Shown here: positions 27,335 through 36,061 of the stretch, piece by piece
Layout: each line of letters begins with the position of its first letter
Numbering within the stretch: position 1 is the stretch's first letter
DNA from: Lachnospiraceae bacterium
GTDB taxonomy: Bacteria; Bacillota; Clostridia; Lachnospirales; Lachnospiraceae
DNA length: 64,000 nt
Assembly: GCA_018056425.1 (NCBI GenBank)
Contig: JAGPFR010000010.1
Span: 1 to 64,000, forward strand
Direction of reading: 5' to 3'
Made by a program: the position numbers and the translations under genes
Notes under the pieces: generated by a model
What the model saw: only the letters and a program-made list of their open reading frames with translations
Told to the model about the DNA's origin: nothing
Database searches by the model: none

Positions 27335-28633
27335 ATGAACATTCGACTGTATAATGCCGTAATTTTGGATCTTGACGGAAGCGCTTCGCTTAAAAAGGGT
27401 GAAGTAGTTATTTCCGACGGCATTATTTCGAATGTTATTTACTATGATAATGATGAACTTACTCATCAAAATGCCGGCATAGTCTTCGACAGATCCGTTG
27501 ACTGTGAAGGCAATCTGCTCATGAGGGGCTTTAATAATGCTCATACTCATTCTGCAATGACTTTCTTACGGTCTCTTGCAGATGATAAGCCCACCCCTGA
27601 CTGGCTGAAAGAGGATGTTTTTCCTAACGAAGCCAAGCTCACAGATGAGGACATAGCTGATTTCCAAAGTCTTGCGATCATGGAATATGTATCCAGCGGA
27701 ACTGTTTCTGTCATGGATATGTATCTTCGTCCTTATGTAACGGCTGAAGTTTTTTCACAGGCCGGTATGAGATGTGCGATCGTATCCGGGCTGAATGATT
27801 TTACTTTCTCGATAAAAGAATTTGAAGATTCTTATAAGGTACTTAATTCCTATGACCCTCTGATCGCTTTTAAGGCAGGTATCCATGCGGAATATACCTG
27901 TTCAAAAGAACTTCTTGAAGAATTATCCGGTGTTATAAAAGCTCTGGATTGTCCTTTTTATTGTCATTTGTCCGAGACAAGGTCTGAAGTGGAAGAGTGC
28001 CTGGGCAGATACGGTAAAACTCCGCTTATGTATCTTGACTCGCTCGGCCTTTTTGATAAGGGTGGCGGAATCTACCACGGAGTCTGGCTTACCGATGAAG
28101 AGATAAGTCTGATGGCAGATAAGAATATCTGTGCCGTCATAAATTCGGGCTCTAATTCTAAGCTTGCAAGCGGAATAGCTCCTTTAAAAAAGCTTTATGA
28201 CAGAAAAGTTCCTCTTGCGATGGGAACGGACGGACCTGCAAGCAATAATTCGCTGAACATGTTCAAGGAGATGTATCTTACGAGCGTTCTATGCAAATTG
28301 CGTGAAGAAGACGCTGCATGTATGGATGCATCCGTTATCCTTGATATGGCTGTTAAGGGTTCCGCATCATGTATGGGGCTTGAGGATTCCGGTCTTGTAA
28401 AAGAGGGAAATCCTGCCGATCTTGTTCTTTTGGACCTTCACAAGCCCAATATGCAACCTGTCAATAATATTGTTAAAAATATTGTTTATTCAGGAAGCTC
28501 ATCTAATGTTATAATGACTGTTGTCGCGGGGAGAATTCTCTTTTATAAGGGTGAATATGATCTTGGTTTTGATCCCGAGGAGATCATTTACAGATGCGGG
28601 ACCAGAACAAGGCGTATCATTAATGAGATTTGA
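27335..28633 (+). CDS. mtaD: Amidohydrolase, probable 5-methylthioadenosine/S-adenosylhomocysteine deaminase
   Basis: This 432-residue metal-dependent hydrolase is of the TrzN/MtaD type. Metal ligands are visible in NAHTHSAMTFLRS, AGIHAEYTCS and YCHLSETRSEVEE, with the catalytic Asp in AMGTDGPASNNSLNMF. LASGIAPLKKL is close to the usual substrate-site segment, although the common CPxSN reads NSGSN here. Members deaminate MTA, SAH or other purine nucleosides. Its place between cdd and a purine permease supports purine salvage. The exact substrate is inferred only. Confidence 0.82.
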   Translation: MNIRLYNAVILDLDGSASLKKGEVVISDGIISNVIYYDNDELTHQNAGIVFDRSVDCEGNLLMRGFNNAHTHSAMTFLRSLADDKPTPDWLKEDVFPNEAKLTDEDIADFQSLAIMEYVSSGTVSVMDMYLRPYVTAEVFSQAGMRCAIVSGLNDFTFSIKEFEDSYKVLNSYDPLIAFKAGIHAEYTCSKELLEELSGVIKALDCPFYCHLSETRSEVEECLGRYGKTPLMYLDSLGLFDKGGGIYHGVWLTDEEISLMADKNICAVINSGSNSKLASGIAPLKKLYDRKVPLAMGTDGPASNNSLNMFKEMYLTSVLCKLREEDAACMDASVILDMAVKGSASCMGLEDSGLVKEGNPADLVLLDLHKPNMQPVNNIVKNIVYSGSSSNVIMTVVAGRILFYKGEYDLGFDPEEIIYRCGTRTRRIINEI

Positions 28634-28638
28634 AAATT

Positions 28639-28656
28639 ATCGGTTGTTAAACCGAT
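28639..28656 (+). other. Small hairpin in the gap before the NCS2 permease gene
   Basis: atcggtt (28639-28645) pairs with aaccgat (28650-28656). No T tract follows, so it is not a convincing terminator. The surrounding 80 bp hold no recognisable purine riboswitch. Confidence 0.3.
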
Positions 28657-28713
28657 GATAATAAACCGGTGAAAGCCGGAATATTTCACTCTCATAGAGA
28701 GGAAGGAGATCAT

Positions 28714-30075
28714 ATGTTAGAAAAAACTTTTAAACTGAAGGAGAATGGTACTGACGTCAAGACAGAAGTAATTGCCGGTATCACCACCTTCATGGCGATG
28801 GCTTATATCCTGGCTGTAAACCCCAACATCCTTAGTGCTTCGGGTATGAATCCTCAGGCTATTCTCATCGCTACCGCACTTTCCGCATTCATCGGAACCA
28901 TGTGCATGGCACTTATGGCCAATTATCCTTTTGCCCTTGCTCCCGGACTCGGACTTAATGCATACTTTGCATATACCGTTTGCGGTTCAATGGGTTATTC
29001 ATGGCAGTTTGCACTTTTTGCAGTATTTATCGAAGGACTTATCTTCATAGTTCTCTCCGTAACTCCAGTAAGAGAGGCAATCTTCAATGCAATCCCCCTT
29101 CAGCTTAAGAAGGGCGTTTCCGTTGGTATCGGACTTTTCGTAGCTTTCATCGGACTTCAGAACGGTAAAGTTGTTGTTGACGGTGCTACCCTTGTTACCA
29201 TCGTTTCTTTCAAGAACGAGATCCACACCACCGGTATCTGGGCTCTTCTTACCATCATCGGAGTTCTTATCATAGCTGTTCTTTACATCAAGAAGATCAA
29301 AGGTGCTATTCTCATCGGTATCTTTGCTACCTGGATTCTCGGAATCATCTGTGAGTTGACCGGAATTTATACTCCCAATGCAGAACTCGGATTCTACTCA
29401 ACAATTCCCACAAGCTTTGCTGATTTCAGCTTTGCCTCCATCGGACAGACCTTTGGTGCTTGTTTCTCATCAGCAGCTTTTGAGACCTTCAATGCTCTTG
29501 ATTTCATTGTTATCATGTTTGCATTCCTTTTCGTTGACGTTTTTGATACTCTCGGAACCCTCATCGGATGTGCAGACAAGGCTGACATGCTTGACAAGGA
29601 CGGAAAGCTTCCCAGAATTCGTCCCGCACTTCTTGCTGATGCTATCGCTACCAGCGCAGGTGCAGTTCTCGGAACTTCAACCACCACAACCTTCGTAGAG
29701 AGCTCTTCAGGTGTATCTGCAGGCGGACGTACCGGTCTTGCTTCCGTAGTAACCGGACTTCTTTTCCTCGTATCCCTGATCCTTTCCCCTCTCTTCATTT
29801 CAATCCCCGGATTTGCAACCGCACCCGCGCTTGTATTCGTAGGATTCCTTATGATGAGTGCAATCACCGGTATCGATCTCAAGGATCCCACCGAAGCAAT
29901 CCCTGCTTTCCTTGCGCTTCTTGTAATGCCTCTTGTTTACAGCATTTCAGACGGTATCTGCATCGGAGTTATCTCTTACGTTGTTGTTAATCTTTGCACC
30001 GGCAATGCTAAGAAGATTAAGCCCCTTATGTACGTACTTGCTATTCTTTTCATTCTCAAGTACTCATTTCTTTAA
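28714..30075 (+). CDS. NCS2-family purine permease (AzgA/PbuG type)
   Basis: The 453-residue inner-membrane transporter is predicted to carry hypoxanthine, guanine or adenine with protons. It has about 12-14 membrane segments and the subfamily landmarks GITTFMAMAYILAVNP, ALAPGLGLNAYFAYTV, FLFVDVFDTLGTLIG and GAVLGTSTTTTFVESSSGVSAGGRTGL. ATG 28714, with ggaaggagat just upstream, is chosen over GTG 28669. A strong terminator follows. Context after punA, cdd and the MTA/SAH deaminase-like gene fits base uptake and release. Confidence 0.93.
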   Translation: MLEKTFKLKENGTDVKTEVIAGITTFMAMAYILAVNPNILSASGMNPQAILIATALSAFIGTMCMALMANYPFALAPGLGLNAYFAYTVCGSMGYSWQFALFAVFIEGLIFIVLSVTPVREAIFNAIPLQLKKGVSVGIGLFVAFIGLQNGKVVVDGATLVTIVSFKNEIHTTGIWALLTIIGVLIIAVLYIKKIKGAILIGIFATWILGIICELTGIYTPNAELGFYSTIPTSFADFSFASIGQTFGACFSSAAFETFNALDFIVIMFAFLFVDVFDTLGTLIGCADKADMLDKDGKLPRIRPALLADAIATSAGAVLGTSTTTTFVESSSGVSAGGRTGLASVVTGLLFLVSLILSPLFISIPGFATAPALVFVGFLMMSAITGIDLKDPTEAIPAFLALLVMPLVYSISDGICIGVISYVVVNLCTGNAKKIKPLMYVLAILFILKYSFL

Positions 30076-30081
30076 TTTTTC

Positions 30082-30117
30082 GCCCTGCAGAGAGGCTTCT
30101 TTCTGCAGGGCTTTTTT
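30082..30117 (+). terminator. Terminator after the NCS2 permease
   Basis: gccctgcaga and tctgcagggc form a 10-bp perfect stem followed by tttttta. It ends the tyrS-punA-cdd-deaminase-permease unit and lies immediately before the MutS-like gene. Confidence 0.9.
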
Positions 30118-30123
30118 ATTATC

Positions 30124-31806
30124 ATGACCGGAATATTTTTTGTAATCGTCATTTTAATACTTCTGATGATCAGCGGAATCAGAATGTCCAAAGAGGAATC
30201 TGAGAAGATTACCTCTTTTATTCGTGATTCCTTTGGAAAATCATCGGACAGAAAACTTACCGAGGCCAGAAAAGATTCCCTTAAGAAAAACCTTGATATG
30301 TTCCTTTCTTCCAAAAAAGAAGGCGAATATATCGATGAACTGACCTGGTCCGATACAGGCATGGAGGATATCTTCCTGCAGATGGATAATTGTCTCAGCT
30401 CTGCCGGCGAAGAGTATCTTTACAGACAGCTTCATGACCTGTCTTCTTCCGAAGAAGACATCCTGTGCACCGATAAGATCGTAACCGAGCTTTATTCCGA
30501 TGAATCTCTCAGGATGTGTCTCGGAAAAGCGCTGAATGAACTCGGGTTTGTCAAAGACAGATCGCTTCCCGAATACCTGGATAAGATTCTTGCAACGGAT
30601 CATATTCTTAATCCGTTTTTTCATATATTTGCAGATATCCTGTATGTTCTTGCAATCATTGTAACCGTATTTAAGCCTGCTGTCGGGGTGTTTTTCATTC
30701 TTCTCATTCTTATAATGCAGGTTTCATCGTATTTTTCATTTAAGAGAAAAGCAGAAGAGTGCTTATGCGGCTTTTCCATGATCATGGGACTTGCGTCCAT
30801 GGGTAAAGTTCTTCCTGCAGGGCAGCCTTCCGAAACCGGTAAGCTTATTGATGAGCTTTTCGGAGAACTTAAAAAGATCAGACTGAAAACGACTTTTTCA
30901 GCTGTTGTGATCAATTCCGGATCCAATGCAACGGGCGGAATTTTCTCAATGCTTTTTACATATATCAATCTTTTATTCCATTTTGATCTTATTGCTGCAG
31001 AGTTTTTACTCAGAAAGATCGAAAGTTCCAATGATATCATACTCAGTGCATATGAAAGAACCGGTTATCTCGACATGTGTCTTGCCGTTTCTTCATACAG
31101 GGCTTTTCTTGAAAAGAAAGGTGCTTTTTGCATACCCGAATTTAACAATGACAGATGTATTTCGATCATGGACGGTTTTAATCCGCTTATCGATTCGCCG
31201 GTTGCAAATGATGCTTTTAACAAGGGCGGAGTCCTTATAACGGGATCAAATGCCAGCGGAAAATCCACTTATATGAGGATGATCGCCGTAAATGCCATTC
31301 TTGCTCAGACTATTTCCACATGTCCTTCAAAGTGTTATAAAGGTTCTCTTTTCCATATATATTCTTCAATAGCCGTTAATGACTCGATACTTAAGGGTGA
31401 CAGTTACTTTATGGCTGAGATAAAGAGCCTTAAAAGAATCGTTGATGCATCCGATAATGCAGGCAGACCCGTGATCTGCTTTATTGATGAGATCTTTAAG
31501 GGAACAAATACCGCTGAAAGGATAGCTGCCGCAGATGCGGTCCTTCATTACCTCAGGGAAAAAGGAGTGCTTGTTTATGCGGCGACCCACGATCATGAAC
31601 TTACTACCCTTGCGGCTGATATGTATGAAAATGTCCATTTCAGCGAGAAAATAGAGGGAGATGACGTTTTATTTACCTATAAGCTTGAAAAAGGCCCTTC
31701 GGTAAGCACAAATGCCATAGCTTTACTGCGTAAAAACGGCTTCCCTGCGGAGGTTATTGCAAGGAGCGAAAAATTATGTGCCGCGCTTGACTCAAAAGCA
31801 CCTTAA
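30124..31806 (+). CDS. Membrane-anchored MutS-like ATPase
   Basis: The 560-residue protein has a MutS-type ATPase domain at its C-terminus: Walker A ITGSNASGKSTYM (~374-382), a Walker B-like VICFIDEIFKGTNTAER and ATHDHELT. The MutS mismatch-recognition and connector domains are missing. Instead there is a hydrophobic N-terminal helix (FFVIVILILLMISGI) and a membrane hairpin near residues ~165-205. Solo MutS-like ATPases with membrane segments are known in Firmicutes; their role is unclear and need not be mismatch repair. The first ATG has no good Shine-Dalgarno; ATG 30184 would remove the N-terminal helix. Confidence 0.82.
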   Translation: MTGIFFVIVILILLMISGIRMSKEESEKITSFIRDSFGKSSDRKLTEARKDSLKKNLDMFLSSKKEGEYIDELTWSDTGMEDIFLQMDNCLSSAGEEYLYRQLHDLSSSEEDILCTDKIVTELYSDESLRMCLGKALNELGFVKDRSLPEYLDKILATDHILNPFFHIFADILYVLAIIVTVFKPAVGVFFILLILIMQVSSYFSFKRKAEECLCGFSMIMGLASMGKVLPAGQPSETGKLIDELFGELKKIRLKTTFSAVVINSGSNATGGIFSMLFTYINLLFHFDLIAAEFLLRKIESSNDIILSAYERTGYLDMCLAVSSYRAFLEKKGAFCIPEFNNDRCISIMDGFNPLIDSPVANDAFNKGGVLITGSNASGKSTYMRMIAVNAILAQTISTCPSKCYKGSLFHIYSSIAVNDSILKGDSYFMAEIKSLKRIVDASDNAGRPVICFIDEIFKGTNTAERIAAADAVLHYLREKGVLVYAATHDHELTTLAADMYENVHFSEKIEGDDVLFTYKLEKGPSVSTNAIALLRKNGFPAEVIARSEKLCAALDSKAP

Positions 31807-31816
31807 AAGGTATACT
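31787..31816 (+). promoter_or_regulatory. Promoter for the small membrane protein gene
   Basis: ttgact (31787-31792) and tatact (31811-31816) are spaced 18 bp. The boxes overlap the 3' end of the MutS-like gene. Confidence 0.6.
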
Positions 31817-31887
31817 AAATAGTGTGTTTCAGAGGGTTTTACCCCGATTTTTCCGTACAATATTTAGTCGGCCATCGGAGGTTTACT

Positions 31888-32064
31888 ATGGATAAATTTA
31901 TTGCTTTTTCCAATTCGTTTTTATCATATCTGCTTCTTATGATCATCATTGTCGTAGTGGCAGCACTGGGATTTACAGTGGGCAGGATACTGAGGAACAG
32001 AAAGGATTCAAAATCGGTTCAGGAAGTATCTACAGAAGCTGTTACATCCGGATCCGATAACTGA
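31888..32064 (+). CDS. Small single-pass membrane protein (58 aa)
   Basis: The 58-residue protein has one transmembrane helix (~residues 11-33: SYLLLMIIIVVVAALGFTVG) followed by a basic stretch (RILRNRKDSK) and a Ser/Thr/Glu tail. Very similar small proteins occur in Lachnospiraceae without known function. ATG 31888 is supported by ggaggt seven bases upstream; a longer version from 31822 has no ribosome binding site. It is a one-gene unit with its own promoter and terminator. Confidence 0.75.
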   Translation: MDKFIAFSNSFLSYLLLMIIIVVVAALGFTVGRILRNRKDSKSVQEVSTEAVTSGSDN

Positions 32065-32073
32065 TAGGACCTA

Positions 32074-32110
32074 CAAAGGATACGGCAGGATCGTATCCTT
32101 TTATTTTTTT
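32074..32110 (+). terminator. Terminator after the small membrane protein gene
   Basis: aaaggatacg and cgtatccttt form a 10-bp stem with a 7-base loop, followed by tattttttt. Confidence 0.88.
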
Positions 32111-32129
32111 AGATCCGTATCATATTAGC

Positions 32130-33098
32130 ATGAATGTATATAATAATAAGACAAGGATACTTCTTATCCTTGATATCCTAAAAAACAAAACAGATGACGA
32201 GCATGCGCTTAAGGCTTCGGATCTTCTCGAAAGCATTCAGAATGAGGGCCTTAAATGTGACAGAAAGACTTTATATGATGATATAAAGTCCCTTACGGAT
32301 GCGGGCTTTGATATAATCCATGAACCCGGCGGCGGATATAAGCTCGTATCAAGAGAGTTTGAGGATGCCGAACTGAGGCTCCTTGCAGATGCGGTCTATT
32401 CCTCCAAATTCATTTCGGCGGGAAAGTCCAGGATCCTTGCAAGCAAGCTTAAAAGTCAGACAAGTACTTACATGGCTTCGACCATGATAAGAAATATATA
32501 TTCTTCGGATACCAAAACTCCCAACGAAGATGTTTTGTATAACGTTGATACATTATCGAGAGCCATTCAAAACGACAAAAAGGTCGAATTTGAATACCTT
32601 GTTTGGGGGCCGGATAAAAAGCTCGTTACAAAGGGCAAGAAGAAAAGGATCTTAAGTCCCTGGTCACTTATCTGGCAGGATCAGAATTATTATCTCCTGG
32701 CATATGATTCTGAAGCCGGTAAGATGAAGCATTTCCGTGTTGATAAGATGCGTCATGTTCTGGAAACAGGTGACGCGCGCCTGGGAGAAGAAGAATATAA
32801 AAAGATCGATATATCATCGTATGTTGAAGAGACATTTTCGATGTACGGCGGAAAGCAGGAAACCGTAATACTAGATTTCCCTGAGGAACTCATCGGTATC
32901 GCCTATGACAGATTCGGTACGGATGTTGTTCAGAGAAAGGGAGACAAAGGCAGGATCATAGTAAGGACAAAGTGCTATGTTTCCAATCAGTTTTACGGAT
33001 GGCTTGCCGGACTCGGTGAAGATGTAAAACTTGCAGGTCCCGATACTGCGGTTAAAGCTTATAAAGATTATTTGAAAACATTACTGGATAAAATGTGA
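32130..33098 (+). CDS. WYL-domain transcriptional regulator
   Basis: The 322-residue regulator has an N-terminal DeoR-type helix-turn-helix (LLESIQNEGLKCDRKTLYDDIKSL) and a WYL domain (~residues 130-235: KRILSPWSLIWQDQNYYLLAY and FRVDKMRHV). WYL proteins often sense nucleic acids or nucleotides. A terminator precedes it and nrdD follows after only 15 bp, so it is probably co-transcribed with the anaerobic ribonucleotide reductase genes. No Shine-Dalgarno is seen; a tatcat -10-like box ends 6 bases before the ATG, so a leaderless message is possible. Confidence 0.88.
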   Translation: MNVYNNKTRILLILDILKNKTDDEHALKASDLLESIQNEGLKCDRKTLYDDIKSLTDAGFDIIHEPGGGYKLVSREFEDAELRLLADAVYSSKFISAGKSRILASKLKSQTSTYMASTMIRNIYSSDTKTPNEDVLYNVDTLSRAIQNDKKVEFEYLVWGPDKKLVTKGKKKRILSPWSLIWQDQNYYLLAYDSEAGKMKHFRVDKMRHVLETGDARLGEEEYKKIDISSYVEETFSMYGGKQETVILDFPEELIGIAYDRFGTDVVQRKGDKGRIIVRTKCYVSNQFYGWLAGLGEDVKLAGPDTAVKAYKDYLKTLLDKM

Positions 33099-33113
33099 TC
33101 TTGGAGGAACATC

Positions 33114-35279
33114 GTGGCTGAAAGCATTGATTACGGACAAATCTATAAGCCTTCGTCTGAAGTTTTTATAATCAAAAAAGACGGATCCAGAGAAGTTTTT
33201 AATGTTCAGAAGGTCATTAATGCGGTCGGAAAGAGTGCATACAGAGCTCTTACCGAGTTTTCCGATGATGAGAACAGGAAAATATGCGAGCTTATCATCT
33301 CCAAAGTTGATTCCCTTCCCGAAAATGAGATTCCCATTCCCAAAATGCACAACATTGTTGAGGAAGTTCTCGAGAAGGTTAAGCCCATTGTTGCAAAGAG
33401 TTACAGGGATTATCGTAACTACAAGCAGGATTTTGTCAGAATGCTTGACGATGTTTACAAGAAATCCCAGTCCATCATGTATATCGGTGACAAGGAAAAT
33501 TCCAACACGGATTCTGCACTTGTCTCCACCAAAAGAAGTCTTATTTTCAACCAGCTGAATAAAGAACTGTATCTGAAGTTTTTCCTGACGACGGAAGAGA
33601 TTCAGGCATGCCGCGACGGATATATCTATATCCATGATATGTCATCGAGGCGTGATACGATGAATTGCTGCCTCTTTGACATTGCTTCCGTTTTAAAGGG
33701 CGGATTCGAGATGGGCAATATCTGGTATAACGAGCCCAAAAGTCTTGATACCGCATTTGATGTCATGGGAGATATTGTTCTGTCCGCTGCATCCCAGCAG
33801 TACGGTGGATTTACCATTCCTTCCGTTGAATATATTCTTGAGCCTTATGCAAAACTCTCATATGAGAAAGCAAAAAAGAAATACATGGATCTCGGAGTAT
33901 CCGAGGAAAAGGCTGCAGAGGCAGCACTTGCCGGTGTTGAAAGAGAGTTTGAACAGGGTTTCCAGGGATGGGAATATAAATTTAATACGGTAGCATCCAG
34001 CCGCGGTGATTATCCCTTTATTACCGTTACCGCAGGTACCGGAACAAGTGATTTCCAGAAGATGGCAACAAAAGCTCTTCTGAAAGTACATATGGAAGGG
34101 CAGGGTAAAAAGGGCAGGAAGAAGCCCGTTCTTTTCCCCAAGATTGTATTCTTATACGATGAGAAACTTCACGGCGAAGGCGGTGAGCTTGAAGATATAT
34201 TCGATCTTGCCGTTAAATGTTCATCCAAAACCATGTATCCCGATTACCTCTCGCTTACCGGTGAAGGTTATGTTCCTTCGATCTACAAAAAATACGGTAA
34301 GATCATTTCTCCCATGGGATGCCGCGCATTCCTTTCACCCTGGTACGAAAGGGGCGGAATTGAACCTGCGGATGATAAGGATGAACCTGTATATATCGGA
34401 CGATTCAATATAGGTGTTGTTTCACTTCACCTTCCTATGATCCTTGCACGCAGCAGAAAAGAGAACAGGGATTTCTATGAGATACTGGATTATTATCTTG
34501 AACTTATCAGAAATCTTCACTTAAGGACTTACTCGTATCTCGGTGAAATGAAGGCTTCCACCAACCCTCTGGCATACTGCATGTGCGGTTTCAGAGGCGG
34601 AAACCTCGGCCTTTCGGATAAGATCAAGCCTTTGCTTGATTCTGCGACCGCTTCATTTGGCATAACTGCATTAAATGAGCTTCAGCAGCTTTATAATCAT
34701 AAATCGCTTGTAGAGGATGCGGAGTTTTCTCTTGAAGTCATGAGACATATCAATGAGAAGATCGCTCAGTTTAAAAAAGAAGACCATAAGCTTTATGCAA
34801 TATACGGCACTCCCGCTGAGAATCTGTGCGGTCTTCAGGTAAAGCAGTTCAGAAACAAGTTCGGAATAGTCGAAGGAGTATCCGACAGGGAATATGTATC
34901 CAATTCGTTCCACTGTCATGTTACGGAAGACATTACTCCCATCGAAAAACAGGATTATGAGAAGAGGTTCTGGGATCTGTTTAACGGCGGCAAGATCCAG
35001 TACGTTAAATATCCCGTCGATTACAATCTGGTAGCAATCAAAACCCTTATCAGACGTGCGATGAAGATGGGCTTCTATGAAGGTGTTAACCTGTCTTTAT
35101 CATATTGTGATGATTGCGGTCACGAAGAATTGTCCATGGATGTATGTCCCGTTTGCGGCAGCAGAAACCTGACCAAGATCGACCGTATGAACGGATATCT
35201 GTCATATTCAAGAACGCATGGTGACACAAGACTTAACGATGCCAAGATGATTGAGATTGCTGAAAGAAGATCGATGTAA
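33114..35279 (+). CDS. nrdD: Anaerobic ribonucleoside-triphosphate reductase
   Basis: NrdD reduces ribonucleoside triphosphates to deoxyribonucleotides under anaerobic conditions with a glycyl radical. The 721-residue protein has an N-terminal ATP cone (FIIKKDGSREVFNVQKVINAV), a catalytic body, a zinc site made by CDDC and CPVC near the C-terminus, and the radical-site segment RMNGYLSYSR with Gly694. The start is GTG 33114 with ggagga (33103-33108). It follows the WYL regulator and overlaps nrdG by one base. Confidence 0.96.
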   Translation: MAESIDYGQIYKPSSEVFIIKKDGSREVFNVQKVINAVGKSAYRALTEFSDDENRKICELIISKVDSLPENEIPIPKMHNIVEEVLEKVKPIVAKSYRDYRNYKQDFVRMLDDVYKKSQSIMYIGDKENSNTDSALVSTKRSLIFNQLNKELYLKFFLTTEEIQACRDGYIYIHDMSSRRDTMNCCLFDIASVLKGGFEMGNIWYNEPKSLDTAFDVMGDIVLSAASQQYGGFTIPSVEYILEPYAKLSYEKAKKKYMDLGVSEEKAAEAALAGVEREFEQGFQGWEYKFNTVASSRGDYPFITVTAGTGTSDFQKMATKALLKVHMEGQGKKGRKKPVLFPKIVFLYDEKLHGEGGELEDIFDLAVKCSSKTMYPDYLSLTGEGYVPSIYKKYGKIISPMGCRAFLSPWYERGGIEPADDKDEPVYIGRFNIGVVSLHLPMILARSRKENRDFYEILDYYLELIRNLHLRTYSYLGEMKASTNPLAYCMCGFRGGNLGLSDKIKPLLDSATASFGITALNELQQLYNHKSLVEDAEFSLEVMRHINEKIAQFKKEDHKLYAIYGTPAENLCGLQVKQFRNKFGIVEGVSDREYVSNSFHCHVTEDITPIEKQDYEKRFWDLFNGGKIQYVKYPVDYNLVAIKTLIRRAMKMGFYEGVNLSLSYCDDCGHEELSMDVCPVCGSRNLTKIDRMNGYLSYSRTHGDTRLNDAKMIEIAERRSM

Positions 35280-35839
35280 TGAGATATCACGATATTACAA
35301 AAGATGATATGAAAAACGGAGACGGACTTCGTATCGTTCTCTGGGTATCCGGCTGTTCGCATATGTGCAGTCAGTGTCAGAACCCTCAGACATGGGATCC
35401 GGACGGCGGTATCTATTTTGACGACAATGCCCGAAAAGAGCTCTTTGATCTTCTGGCCCGTGACTATATCTCCGGTCTTACTTTAAGCGGCGGAGACCCT
35501 TTGTATCCCGGTAACAGGGATGAGATTACCTCCCTACTTAAGACATTCAAAGATAAGTTCCCTCGGAAAAACGTCTGGCTCTACACGGGTTATACATGGG
35601 AGGAGATTAAGTCACTTCCTTTGATGCAATACGTGGATGTAGTTGTTGACGGTAAATATGATAAGAATCTTCGTGATGTAACACTTTTGTGGAAAGGCAG
35701 TTCAAACCAGCGTGTTATCGATGTACAAGAGTCATTAACTACCGGTAAAGTCAAAATCCATTGTCCGGATCATTACTCAGTTCTTGATCCTAACAGTGTA
35801 TATGGCAGTTCCAAATCAGGCGTGCCTTGTATGTACTAA
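35279..35839 (+). CDS. nrdG: Anaerobic ribonucleotide reductase activating protein
   Basis: NrdG is the radical SAM activase that installs the glycyl radical on NrdD. The 186-residue protein has the cluster motif CSHMCSQC, followed by QNPQTWDPDGG, LSGGDPLYPGN and VDGKYDKNLRD. It begins within the nrdD stop codon. The C-terminus (about 25 residues after VIDVQESL) is a little longer than in short homologues. A palindromic repeat begins 2 bases after its stop. Confidence 0.95.
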   Translation: MRYHDITKDDMKNGDGLRIVLWVSGCSHMCSQCQNPQTWDPDGGIYFDDNARKELFDLLARDYISGLTLSGGDPLYPGNRDEITSLLKTFKDKFPRKNVWLYTGYTWEEIKSLPLMQYVDVVVDGKYDKNLRDVTLLWKGSSNQRVIDVQESLTTGKVKIHCPDHYSVLDPNSVYGSSKSGVPCMY

Positions 35840-35840
35840 A

Positions 35841-36052
35841 CCAAGTTACGGCCCTGCATGGGTTTATGCCTGCTTTTTTGCTCATGCGCCGTACTCACTA
35901 AATTTGCGTTCGTTTCGCAGTTCAGATTGCTTCTGCGGAACTCGCTACGCTCAAACAAGTCCTCGAAGCAATCTTGCGAAACTCCGCTCATTAAGTGAGT
36001 CGGCAAATGTCGCAAAAAACTCAGACATAAACCCATACATGGCCTTAGTTAG
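35841..36052. repeat. Long imperfect palindromic repeat (MITE- or BIME-like) between nrdG and dut
   Basis: The 222-bp gap is nearly all one imperfect palindrome. The outer arms are ggccctgcatgggtttatg (35850-35868) and cataaacccatacatggcc (36026-36044). The middle arms are actcact near 35893 and agtgagt ending at 36000. The inner arms are gtttcgca/tgcgaaac and agattgcttc/gaagcaatct (35912-35933 and 35965-35982), centred near 35948. Open frames on both strands are a by-product of the symmetry. The right end carries the Shine-Dalgarno of dut. No transposase is present. A non-autonomous mobile element or a repeated extragenic palindrome both fit. Confidence 0.7.
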
Positions 36053-36061
36053 GAGAGTAAC

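Noticed and set aside
28634..28713. Purine riboswitch before the NCS2 permease
   Set aside because: The 80-bp gap has a single short hairpin and lacks the three-way-junction core sequences.
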